Below are positions 40,930 to 48,386 of a DNA stretch of 64,000 nucleotides, one piece after another. The position numbers and the translations under genes were made by a program. Under the pieces are notes generated by a model. It made no database searches, was not told the DNA's origin, and saw only the letters and a program-made list of their open reading frames with translations. Location: NCBI GenBank assembly GCA_963813975.1, contig CAWFAP010000007.1:806001-870000 (forward strand). The letters are read 5' to 3'. The stretch comes from RYN-230 sp963813975. Its GTDB lineage: Bacteria > Actinomycetota > Actinomycetes > Streptosporangiales > Streptosporangiaceae. The first letter of the stretch is position 1; each line of letters starts with the position of its first letter.

Positions 40930-41430
40930 CTACCGGGAGGCGGGGCGGGAGCGGGAGGCGAAGTAGGCGCTCGATACCTTCTGCCACAGCAGGACCACCG
41001 CGCCCAGCCCGGCCAGCCAGACCAGCAGGGAGACCACCCGGCTCAGCGCGGGCTCGGCCTGGCGGAAGCTGACCAGCAGCGACAGCGTGTCCAGCCCGAA
41101 GAACACGGTGGCGGTGATCCGCGCCCAGTTCTTCCCAGCCTGATTCGTCCTGGCCATCCAGATCCACAGCCCGATCCCGATCAGCCCGAAGACAATGGCG
41201 AGCACGATCGCGGCGGTCTCCGCCGAATGCAGTTTGCTCGCGGAGAGCGTGGGGCTCGCTTTGTGGATCGCGGCCCGCAGGCTGCTAATGGTCGTCAGGG
41301 TCACGATCAGGCTGATCGCGCTGATCGCGGCGCCCACGTACATGAGCCGGACCGCGTTCTGGACCGGCGGTGGCGGCGTGGGCACAGCCGGCTCCGGCTC
41401 CGCCCCGCCCGTGGGATACGGCTGGTACAT
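40930..41430 (-). CDS. small four-helix membrane protein
   Basis: 166 residues from the ATG at 41430 (CCAGGAG upstream). A Pro-rich cytoplasmic N-terminus (~30 residues) is followed by four predicted helices (LMYVGAAISAISLIVTLTTI; ETAAIVLAIVFGLIGIGLW; ATVFFGLDTLSLLVSF; VVSLLVWLAGLGAVVLLW). RTNQAGKNWARI between helices 2 and 3 is typical of an actinobacterial family of unknown function. Convergent with the ROK repressor. Confidence 0.8.
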   Translation of the reverse strand: MYQPYPTGGAEPEPAVPTPPPPVQNAVRLMYVGAAISAISLIVTLTTISSLRAAIHKASPTLSASKLHSAETAAIVLAIVFGLIGIGLWIWMARTNQAGKNWARITATVFFGLDTLSLLVSFRQAEPALSRVVSLLVWLAGLGAVVLLWQKVSSAYFASRSRPASR

Positions 41431-41611
41431 GACAGCTCCTGGGTGGATTCCCGGTTGACGTGCCGAACGGCTAACCACGGGTCACCTGGCCGGCAGCGGA
41501 CCGAGCTTATCGGCGCGTCTCACCCTGTGCCTAGCCTCAAGCGCCCCTTACCGGACCGGGTTGGTGGCGTCCCGGTGGCGTCCTGGTGGCGGGCCGCTCC
41601 CGGGCGGCGGA

Positions 41612-42166
41612 TCAGGCGTCGGGATGCAGCAGCGCCCAGACCACTTTGCCGCCGCCGTCGAGCAGGTGCCAGCCCCACCGGACGCAGCACGACTCGACCA
41701 CATTCAGCCCGCGACCGTTCTCGGCGCACGGGCCGGGGTCGCGCAGCACCGGGATGCCGGTGCCAGGGTCGGTGACCATGCACATGACGTACGGGGCCTG
41801 GCCCAGCAGCCGCAACCGGATCGGGCATTCGCCGGAGACCGGCGGCCCGGCGGGCACGCCGTGCCGCAGCGCGTTCGTGACCAGTTCCGAGACGACAAGG
41901 CCGGCCACGTCAGCCAGATCGGTGAGCCCCCAGTCGCGCAGGACGGAGCGGGTGAAGTCACGGCCGGTCTTGACGGACTCCGCCACCGGGCGCAGTGCGC
42001 AGGTCGCAGACGGTTGGGAGGCGGCCAGTTCGTCCATCATCGGAACCGGCGGGCGTGGCGAGTTCACGTAGCGCATCCCGGTGGGCTCCCCCATCGAGAG
42101 GAGCCACTCATGGCCCACGCTCATGACCTCCGTCTTGACTGGCGAGGCCGCCCGGTGTGCGGTCAT
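41612..42166 (-). CDS. ATP-binding regulator, HATPase_c_2 (anti-sigma-like serine kinase fold)
   Basis: The conserved domain starts at CALRPVAESVKTGRDFTRSVL and has the N-box SELVTNALRHG, G1 VTDPGTGIP and G2 NGRGLNVVES. Those are the motifs of RsbW/SpoIIAB-like ATPases. Several starts are possible (42166, 42124 and later); the longer frame to 42259 would run into the promoter dyad and is unlikely. Next to XRE and DUF397 genes it forms the trio seen at whiJ-like loci, which act in development or antibiotic control in streptomycetes. Confidence 0.82.
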   Translation of the reverse strand: MTAHRAASPVKTEVMSVGHEWLLSMGEPTGMRYVNSPRPPVPMMDELAASQPSATCALRPVAESVKTGRDFTRSVLRDWGLTDLADVAGLVVSELVTNALRHGVPAGPPVSGECPIRLRLLGQAPYVMCMVTDPGTGIPVLRDPGPCAENGRGLNVVESCCVRWGWHLLDGGGKVVWALLHPDA

Positions 42167-42233
42167 CGGGTTCCCGTCTGTCTCCTGGCACTTGTCGTGC
42201 GTGTGGCGCGCAAGCGCTATCATCGCGTATGTA

Positions 42234-42249
42234 CCTTGCAAGCGCAAGG
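42234..42249. promoter_or_regulatory. CCTTGC–N4–GCAAGG dyad in the divergent promoter of the whiJ-like trio
   Basis: A 6-bp-arm inverted repeat lies between the ATPase gene and the XRE gene, in an AT-richer stretch containing tatcat and gtatgt. XRE regulators paired with DUF397 proteins commonly bind their own divergent promoter, so this is a reasonable operator. Confidence 0.5.
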
Positions 42250-42357
42250 GCGGATGCACGTGCAGATGAATGTGCGGGACGCGCGTGTGCGCCGTAAGAA
42301 GGCCTCAACGGGAGGAGCTGCGGACGGATTCCTGAGACCAAATCCAGGGGGGATGAC

Positions 42358-43230
42358 GTGATCTCAGTTCAGCCGGGAAGCGGTCCGACAGTGCTCCGCA
42401 TCCTGCTCGGTTCTCAGCTGCGGGGGCTGCGCGAGGCCAGGGGGATCACCCGGGAGGAAGCCGGATACGCGATCCGCGCATCCGGTTCCAAAATAAGCCG
42501 CATGGAGCTCGGGCGAGTCGGCTTCAAAGAGCGCGACGTCGTCGATTTGCTGGAGATGTACGGGGTCAGCGATGAGACCGAGCGAGTCACCCTTGTGTCT
42601 CTCGCCAGAGAGGCCAATTCGCCTGGCTGGTGGCATAAATACGGGGATGTTCTGCCGGACTGGTTCCAGGTGTACGTGGGCCTGGAGGAAGCCGCGGCAC
42701 TCATCAGGCTCTACGAGGTGCAGTTCATCCCGGGCCTGCTCCAGACGGCGGACTACGCGCGGGCGGTTGTAGCTCTCGGCCAGCCTGGTGCGTCCGGCGA
42801 GGAGGTCGAGCGCCGGGTGAGCCTGCGCATCGCCCGCCAGGAATTGCTCAGCAAAGCCGGTGCTCCGCGGCTGTGGGCCGTGGTGGATGAAGCGGCGCTT
42901 CGGCGGCCGATTGGTGGCGGGGAGGTGATGCGGGCCCAACTCGAGCGGCTGATCGAGATGACCAAAGAACCCAACATCACACTCCAGGTAGTGCCATTCA
43001 GCTCGGGTGGCCACGCGGCTGAAGGTGGTGCGTTCACGATTCTCCGGTTCCCGGAGGTCGACCTTCCGGACGTGGTTTATGTGGAGCAGCTGACGAGTTC
43101 TCTCTACTTGGACAAGCGCGACGACGTGGAACGGTACACGGAGGTCATGGAGCGCCTCAGTGTCGAGAGCGAGTCGCCTGAACAGACCACAAAAATCCTG
43201 AGCGGAATGCTTGAGGAAGCCGATAGATGA
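42358..43230 (+). CDS. XRE-family helix-turn-helix regulator with DUF5753 domain (WhiJ-like)
   Basis: 290 residues; GTG start at 42358. The N-terminal helix-turn-helix (LGSQLRGLREARGITREEAG, ASGSKISRMELGRVGF) is followed by the DUF5753 domain (~90–275: LYEVQFIPGLLQTADYARA, VVPFSSGGHAAEGGAFTILRF, LDKRDDVERYTEVM). Its stop overlaps the DUF397 gene (ATGA). WhiJ-like proteins are repressors whose activity is modulated by the DUF397 partner. Confidence 0.93.
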   Translation: MISVQPGSGPTVLRILLGSQLRGLREARGITREEAGYAIRASGSKISRMELGRVGFKERDVVDLLEMYGVSDETERVTLVSLAREANSPGWWHKYGDVLPDWFQVYVGLEEAAALIRLYEVQFIPGLLQTADYARAVVALGQPGASGEEVERRVSLRIARQELLSKAGAPRLWAVVDEAALRRPIGGGEVMRAQLERLIEMTKEPNITLQVVPFSSGGHAAEGGAFTILRFPEVDLPDVVYVEQLTSSLYLDKRDDVERYTEVMERLSVESESPEQTTKILSGMLEEADR

Positions 43231-43460
43231 ACACATACAACGGAATGCCTGCCACTGACTTGGTTGATGCGCACTGGCGTAAGAGCAGCATCAGCAACTC
43301 ACAGGGGACCTGCGTTGAGCTGGCCCGCCTCACCGGAGGCGAGTACGCCGTGCGGAACTCACGCAACCCTGAAGGCCCCGCCCTCATCTACACCCATGCT
43401 GAGATCGCCGCTCTGATCGAGGGCGTGAAGCGGGGCGAATTCGACGATTTGCTGGTCTAG
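43227..43460 (+). CDS. DUF397 protein (WhiJ-partner type)
   Basis: 77 residues, the usual length. Family signature: HWRKSSISNSQGTCVELA, VRNSRNPEGPALIYTHAEIAALIEGVKRGEFD. Translationally coupled to the XRE regulator, with which it probably forms a regulatory or toxin-antitoxin-like pair. A hairpin follows at 43486. Confidence 0.93.
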   Translation: MNTYNGMPATDLVDAHWRKSSISNSQGTCVELARLTGGEYAVRNSRNPEGPALIYTHAEIAALIEGVKRGEFDDLLV

Positions 43461-43485
43461 GACCAGGCCGTTTTTCCGCGGTAAC

Positions 43486-43510
43486 GCCAGGCCACGGTGC
43501 GAGGCCTGGC
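43486..43510 (+). terminator. 8-bp hairpin after the DUF397 gene
   Basis: GCCAGGCC and GGCCTGGC pair around a 9-nt loop, 26 bp after the stop at 43460. Preceded by a short T run (gttttt) rather than followed by one, so strength is uncertain. Confidence 0.5.
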
Positions 43511-43768
43511 CCCGCGGGCAGTGGCCGTCAGCCGCCGTGTTCCTGCGCGACACGGCGGCTGGCGCATCTATCCAGCCGGCTCGGCCCCGCCCGGCTCCGG
43601 TCGCCCGGCTCCCGCCGGCCCGGCTGCGGCCGGCCCAGCCGGCCCGGCCCCGCCGGGCCGGCCCGGCTCCGGCCTTATCGGCCGGCTGGCCCTCCTTCCC
43701 GCCCGCCCTGCTCATGATCAACTCCACTCAGGCCCGTCCGTCACCCGGGACCATTCATGATCACTCCG

Positions 43769-43839
43769 ACTTTTCACGCCGGTGGTGCGCCCGGATCCCC
43801 ATAAATCACCCACCGGGGCGCACGACCGGCGTGAAAAGT
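43769..43839. repeat. long inverted repeat B (related to repeat A at 29633)
   Basis: Arms 43769–43794 and 43813–43839 pair over 26 bp with one mismatch and one bulged base around an 18-nt loop. The left arm begins acttttcacgccgg and the right arm ends ccggcgtgaaaagt. It shares with repeat A the TTTCACGC–GTGCGCC arm pattern and a nearby ATCATG/TGATCA palindrome. It is intergenic. Confidence 0.8.
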
Positions 43840-43930
43840 GCCGGGGGTTGCCAACGAGGGTGTGGCTGGAGGGGCTGGTGGGGCAAAGGGATATCGCGAG
43901 GGAAGTGGAGTGCCGGGCTAGGGGCCGGGC

Positions 43931-43994
43931 GGGGACGGGTGGGCGGGGAACGGTGGGGACGGGTGGGCGGGGAACGGTGGGGACGGGGTGCGGA
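43931..43994 (+). repeat. G-run 24-bp direct repeat with quadruplex potential
   Basis: Two exact copies of a 24-bp unit (starting ggggacgggtgggcgggg) plus a partial third lie 70–133 bp upstream of the CPBP start. Each unit has four runs of three or four G with 1–2-nt loops, meeting a G-quadruplex pattern on the coding strand. Confidence 0.75.
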
Positions 43995-44063
43995 AGGACC
44001 GGCCGCCCTAACGCCGCGCCGGGGTGGCGCGGCGCACTGGCTGACGGCGGCTAGAGTCCTCAC

Positions 44064-44849
44064 GTGGCGCAAGTCCAGGAGGAGACGGGGGCCGCCCAGC
44101 TGACCCGGCGGCTCCTGGTCTGGGAGATCGTCATCGTCTTCGCGCTCTCCCTGGGCGGCAGCGCGGTCTTCGCGATCATCGACCTGATCGCGTCCCTCAC
44201 GGTCAACAAGTCGCTCAGCAAGCAGCACGCCCTGATCGTCGGCTCCCTCGCGCCCGGCCGTCCGCTGCTGGACCTCGTACTGCAGCTGGCCAACCTGGCC
44301 ATCGGCCTGGCTCCCGTGGCGCTGGTCTGCTACCTGCTGGTCCGGGAAGGCACGACCCCGTCCGCCGCGATGGGCCTCGACGCCCGTGAACCCGGCCGGG
44401 ACCTCGCCAAGGGCGCCGTCCTGGCCGCGCTCATCGGCGGCTCCGGGCTCGGCCTCTACCTCGCCGCCTACAAGCTCGGCCTGGCCCTGAACGTGGTCCC
44501 GGAGAACCTGCCCGACGTGTGGTGGCGCATCCCGGTGCTGATCTTGCAGGCGGCGCGGGACGGGATCCTGGAAGAGATCCTCGTCATCGGCTACCTGCTC
44601 CGCCGCCTCGATCAGCTCGGCTTGTCACCGGCCCGGGCGGTCGCCATCAGCGCCGTGGTCCGCGGCTCCTATCACCTGTACCAGGGCTTCGGCGGATTCC
44701 TCGGCAACGCCGTGATGGGCGTGATCTTCGCGCTGCTCTACCTGCGCTGGAAGCGGGTCACCCCGTTCATCATCACGCACGCCCTCATCGACACCGGCGC
44801 GTTCGTCGGCTACGCGCTCCTGCACGGTCACGTCTCCTGGCTCCCGTAG
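44064..44849 (+). CDS. CPBP-family intramembrane protein (Abi/CAAX protease-like)
   Basis: 261 residues, GTG start. About seven membrane segments. Motif 1 reads GILEEILVIGYLLRRL, so the paired Glu is present but the usual Arg of EExxxR is Ile. Motif 2 (SYHLYQGF) and motif 3 (FIITHALID) retain His. Members include CAAX prenyl proteases and bacteriocin-immunity proteins; the altered motif occurs in some actinobacterial branches, so proteolysis is not assured. Confidence 0.87.
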   Translation: MAQVQEETGAAQLTRRLLVWEIVIVFALSLGGSAVFAIIDLIASLTVNKSLSKQHALIVGSLAPGRPLLDLVLQLANLAIGLAPVALVCYLLVREGTTPSAAMGLDAREPGRDLAKGAVLAALIGGSGLGLYLAAYKLGLALNVVPENLPDVWWRIPVLILQAARDGILEEILVIGYLLRRLDQLGLSPARAVAISAVVRGSYHLYQGFGGFLGNAVMGVIFALLYLRWKRVTPFIITHALIDTGAFVGYALLHGHVSWLP

Positions 44850-44906
44850 CCGACGGATGCCCGCGCCCCGCGCCCCGGTCCCCGGGCGCCCGGGGGCCCC
44901 GCGGGC

Positions 44907-45449
44907 TCAGCGGGCCAGGCTGGGGATGACCAGGGCCCCGGGCAGGTGCGCGACCGCCGCGCCGGGCAGCACCAGCTTGGAGCGCCGCAGGCCGCTGCCG
45001 ATCACCACCGCCGGGGCCGCGGCCACCCGGGCGTTGACCAGGATGGGCCAGTCCGCTGGCAGGCCGACCGGGGTGATGCCGCCGTATTCCATCCCGGTTT
45101 CCGCTACGGCCACGTCCATCGGCGCGAACGACGCCTTGCGCACGTCCAGCTCGCGGCGGGCCGTGCCGTTGACGTCGGCCCGGGTGGTGGCCAGCACCAT
45201 GCACGCCGCGAACCTCGTCTCGCCCCCGCGCCGCCCGCTGATCACCACGCAGTTGGCCGACTCGGCCAGGTCCACGCCGTAGCGCTCACAGAACGCGGCG
45301 GTGTCGGCCAGCTCCGGGTCGATTTCCGCGACACCGGTGGAGTCGCCCGCCAGCGTTCCGGCCAGCGACGTCAGCGCGCTGGCCACGGCGGGGGCCAGCA
45401 GGTCCGGCCGGTCGAGGGCCGGGACCACCTCAAGATCGCCCATGGTCAT
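44907..45449 (-). CDS. YbaK/EbsC-family protein (aminoacyl-tRNA deacylase fold)
   Basis: About 180 residues from the ATG at 45449 (45443 also possible). CERYGVDLAESANCVVI, the Lys/Arg region RRELDVRKASFAP, TGMEYGGITPVGLP and VVIGSGLRRSKLVLPG match the INS-like deacylase core, which trims mischarged tRNAs such as Cys-tRNA-Pro. The fold residues 1–45 are less conserved. Divergent from the amidase with only 23 bp between starts. Confidence 0.87.
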   Translation of the reverse strand: MTMGDLEVVPALDRPDLLAPAVASALTSLAGTLAGDSTGVAEIDPELADTAAFCERYGVDLAESANCVVISGRRGGETRFAACMVLATTRADVNGTARRELDVRKASFAPMDVAVAETGMEYGGITPVGLPADWPILVNARVAAAPAVVIGSGLRRSKLVLPGAAVAHLPGALVIPSLAR

Positions 45450-45472
45450 CTGCACCCGGCTATCCTGCCACC

Positions 45473-47041
45473 ATGTCCGAGCCCGCCGCCGCGCCCGGGG
45501 TCCCTTCACCTGGGGACGGAGCGGTCGGGGCCGGCGCGCCCGGAACCGGGGCTCACGCGGCCGCCGGGACCCCGTCCTCCGCCGACCGGACCACCAGGTC
45601 CCTGGACCGGATCGCCGAGCTCAACCCGGCGCTCGGCGCGGTCATCACGGTCAGCCCGGACGCCCTCGACGAGGCCGCCGCCCGTGATCAGGACCCCGCG
45701 GGCCCGCGCAGTCCGCTGCACGGCGTCCCGGTCCTGATCAAGGACAACATCGACGTCCGCGGCATGCCCGCCACCGCGGGCTCGCCCGCACTGGGCGGCA
45801 CTGCGGACCGCGGCGACGCGTTCCTGGTCACCCGGCTGCGCGAGGCGGGCGCGGTGATCCTCGGCAAGGCGAACCTGTCGGAGTGGGCCAACTTCCGCTC
45901 CTACCGCTCGACCAGCGGCTGGAGCACGCTGGGCGGCCAGGCCGCGAACCCGCACGCGCTGGACCGCAACCCGTCCGGGTCCAGCTCCGGATCGGGCGTG
46001 GCCGTGGCCGCCGGGCTGGCCCCGATGGCGGTCGGCACCGAGACCGACGGGTCGATCGTGGCCCCGGCGAGCGCGTGCGGCGTGGTCGGCATCAAGCCCA
46101 CGCTGGGCCTGGTCAGCCGCCGCGGGATCGTGCCCATCTCGGCGGCCCAGGACACGGCGGGTCCCATGACCCGGACCGTCGCCGAGGCGGCGGCCCTGCT
46201 CGGCGTGCTGGCCGGCCCCGACCCCGAGGACCCGGTGACCGCCGCCGCGGAAGGCCGGCCCGCCGACTACACGGCCTTCCTCGACGCTGGTGCGCTGGCC
46301 GGAGCCCGGCTCGGCGTGTGGCGGGACGGCTGCCACGAGGCGGGCGACACGATCTTGGCGGTCCTCGACCGGGCCCTGGCCGTGCTGCGGGACCTCGGCG
46401 CGACCGTGCTCGACCCCGTGGAACTCCCCGGCGCGGCGGGAATCGGCGACCCCGAATGGTCTTCGTTGCTGCATGAATTCAAGCGCGAGATCAACGGGTA
46501 CCTGCGCGCACTGCCCGGCCCTGCGCCGCGGTCACTCGCGGAACTCATCGACTTCAATATCCGCAACGGTTCTGCCGTCCTCGCTCACTTCGGCCAGGAA
46601 ATCTTCCTCCAGGCCGAGGCCACCAGCGGGGACCCGGCCGACCCGGCCGCGCAGGCCGCGCGGGCCGAGGCGACCGGCCGGGCCCGGGAGGCGCTGGACG
46701 GCCCGCTGGCCAGCCGCCGGCTCGATGCCATCGTCACGCTGACCGCGAACCCGGCCGGGCTGACCGACTACGTGCTGGGCGACAACGGGGTGTTCCACAC
46801 CTCGGGGCCGTCCGCGGTGGCCGGGTACCCGGCGATCACCGTCCCGGCGGGCCAGGTCAGCGGGCTGCCGGTGGGGCTGTCGTTCCTGGGCCCGGCGTGG
46901 AGCGAGCCCGCACTGATCGGCCTGGCCTACGCGTTCGAGCAGGCGTCACAGGCGCTGAGCTGGCCGTCCCTGCAGGCCACCCTGCCGGCGCCGGCGGCCC
47001 GCAGCGATAGCCTGCGCTCATGGACTCCTGGCGTGGCGTAA
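45473..47041 (+). CDS. amidase signature family enzyme
   Basis: 522 residues. The Ser-cisSer-Lys triad is visible: Lys in VLIKDNIDV, cis-Ser in NPSGSSSGSG and nucleophile Ser in GTETDGSIVAPAS. The Gly/Ser-rich motif is intact. The protein has a ~35-residue low-complexity N-terminus. It is not GatA by context (no gatB/gatC). It probably hydrolyses a small amide. It overlaps mshC by 22 nt, so the two may be co-expressed, though a mycothiol-related role is only a guess. Confidence 0.92.
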   Translation: MSEPAAAPGVPSPGDGAVGAGAPGTGAHAAAGTPSSADRTTRSLDRIAELNPALGAVITVSPDALDEAAARDQDPAGPRSPLHGVPVLIKDNIDVRGMPATAGSPALGGTADRGDAFLVTRLREAGAVILGKANLSEWANFRSYRSTSGWSTLGGQAANPHALDRNPSGSSSGSGVAVAAGLAPMAVGTETDGSIVAPASACGVVGIKPTLGLVSRRGIVPISAAQDTAGPMTRTVAEAAALLGVLAGPDPEDPVTAAAEGRPADYTAFLDAGALAGARLGVWRDGCHEAGDTILAVLDRALAVLRDLGATVLDPVELPGAAGIGDPEWSSLLHEFKREINGYLRALPGPAPRSLAELIDFNIRNGSAVLAHFGQEIFLQAEATSGDPADPAAQAARAEATGRAREALDGPLASRRLDAIVTLTANPAGLTDYVLGDNGVFHTSGPSAVAGYPAITVPAGQVSGLPVGLSFLGPAWSEPALIGLAYAFEQASQALSWPSLQATLPAPAARSDSLRSWTPGVA

Positions 47042-48339
47042 GCGTTCCTGACTTGCCGGGGCGCGGCCCTGAGCCCCGGATTTTCGACACGGCGTCCGGC
47101 AAGCTGGCCGTCGCCGCGCCGGGTCCTGACGCCACGCTGTACGCGTGCGGGATCACCCCGTACGACGCCACCCATATCGGGCACGCAGCCACGTTCATGG
47201 CCTGGGACCTGCTGGTGCGGGCCTGGCGTGACGCGGGCCATCACGTGACCTACGTGCAGAACGTCACGGACGTGGACGACCCGCTGCTGGAGCGGGCGGC
47301 CCGGGACGGCGAGGACTGGCGCGGGCTGGCCGACCGGGAGATCGAGCGCTACCGCGCAGACATGGCGGCGCTGCGGGTGCTTCCGCCCACCCGGCTGGTC
47401 GGCGCGGTCGAGGCCCTGGGCGTCATCGAGCGCTTCGCGGGCCGCCTCGCCGAGCGGGGCGCCCTGTACGACGTGGACGGCGATGAGTACTTCGCCCGGG
47501 CCAGCGACGAGGCGTTCGGCTCGGTGTCCGGGCTGGACCGGGACGAGATGCTGGAACTGTTCGCGGAGCGCGGCGGCGATCCCGGCCGCCCCGGCAAGAA
47601 GGACGCGCTGGACGCGCTGGTCTGGCTGGCGGCCCGGCCGAACGAGCCCGCCTGGGGGTCCCGGTTCGGCCAGGGGCGGCCCGGCTGGCACGTGGAGTGC
47701 GCGGCGATCTCCACCGAGTACCTGGGCACCAGGTTCGACGTCCAGGCGGGCGGCACCGACCTGATCTTCCCGCACCACGAGATGAGCGCCTCGCACGCCC
47801 GGGTGGCGCTCGAGCCGGACGCGTTCGCACGGCGATACGCGCACGCCGGGATGGTCCGGCTGGATGGCGAGAAGATGTCCAAGTCGCTGGGCAACCTGGT
47901 CTTCGTGTCCCGCCTGCTGGGTGATGGGCACGACCCCATGGCCGTCCGGCTGGCCATCCTGGCGCACCATTACCGGCAGGACTGGGACTGGACCGCCGCG
48001 GGCCTGTCCGCCGCGGCGGACCGGCTGGCCCGGTGGCGGGAGGCGGTGCGGGAAGCCTCGGCCACGTCCCTGCCCGCCGCGGAGGCCGTGCTGGCCGGCG
48101 TGCGGGAGCGGCTCGCCGACGACCTCGACGCCCCGGGGGGCCTGGCGGTCGTGGACGCTTGGGCGGACGACGTGCTCGCGGCGCCGGGCCGGCCCGGCGC
48201 CGGGGCGGCGTCCGGCGGCGGCGCTGGTCCGGGACACCGTGGACGCCCTGCTCGGTGCCGTCCTCTAGGGGACGTCCGGGGGTCCTCGAGGTACGGACCG
48301 CTCCCTGGTCCGGTACTGGCCGTTGTGAGCCTAGAGTGA
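47020..48339 (+). CDS. mshC: L-cysteine:GlcN-Ins ligase of mycothiol biosynthesis, C-terminal end apparently frameshifted
   Basis: 439 residues as read. Class I synthetase motifs: HIGH-like THIGHAATF, Zn Cys in YACGITPYD and WHVECAAIS, His in FPHHEMSASHA, and KMSKS. MshC joins cysteine to GlcN-myo-inositol with ATP. The family end, …LVxDTVDALLGVxL, is present here as ALVRDTVDALLGAVL but in another frame, ending at the TAG at 48266–48268. In the annotated frame the chain diverges after ~residue 392 and runs to 48339. One extra base between ~48184 and 48220 explains this; error or real mutation is undecided. Confidence 0.92.
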   Translation: MDSWRGVSVPDLPGRGPEPRIFDTASGKLAVAAPGPDATLYACGITPYDATHIGHAATFMAWDLLVRAWRDAGHHVTYVQNVTDVDDPLLERAARDGEDWRGLADREIERYRADMAALRVLPPTRLVGAVEALGVIERFAGRLAERGALYDVDGDEYFARASDEAFGSVSGLDRDEMLELFAERGGDPGRPGKKDALDALVWLAARPNEPAWGSRFGQGRPGWHVECAAISTEYLGTRFDVQAGGTDLIFPHHEMSASHARVALEPDAFARRYAHAGMVRLDGEKMSKSLGNLVFVSRLLGDGHDPMAVRLAILAHHYRQDWDWTAAGLSAAADRLARWREAVREASATSLPAAEAVLAGVRERLADDLDAPGGLAVVDAWADDVLAAPGRPGAGAASGGGAGPGHRGRPARCRPLGDVRGSSRYGPLPGPVLAVVSLE

Positions 48340-48361
48340 TATCGAAGAGCGATATCACTCT
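48333..48361. promoter_or_regulatory. 11-bp-arm dyad AGAGTGATATC–N7–GATATCACTCT, probable operator of the RHH gene
   Basis: The arms are perfectly complementary, 48333–48343 and 48351–48361, with spacer gaagagc. The dyad lies 25 bp upstream of the ribbon-helix-helix gene start (48387) in an otherwise GC-rich stretch and overlaps the 3' end of the frameshifted mshC frame. Autoregulation by the downstream DNA-binding protein is the simplest reading. Confidence 0.7.
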
Positions 48362-48386
48362 TCTCGACCGCATCCCGGAGTCACCG

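Larger units (their letters stand above)
43461..44063. other. repeat-rich intergenic region
   Basis: No gene is supported across these 603 bases. It contains a GCCAGGCC hairpin (43486–43510), a low-complexity CCGG/GGCCC stretch (~43570–43690), two CATGATCA palindromes (near 43713 and 43755), long inverted repeat B (43769–43839) and a G-run direct repeat (43931–43994) that leads to the CPBP gene. Confidence 0.75.
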
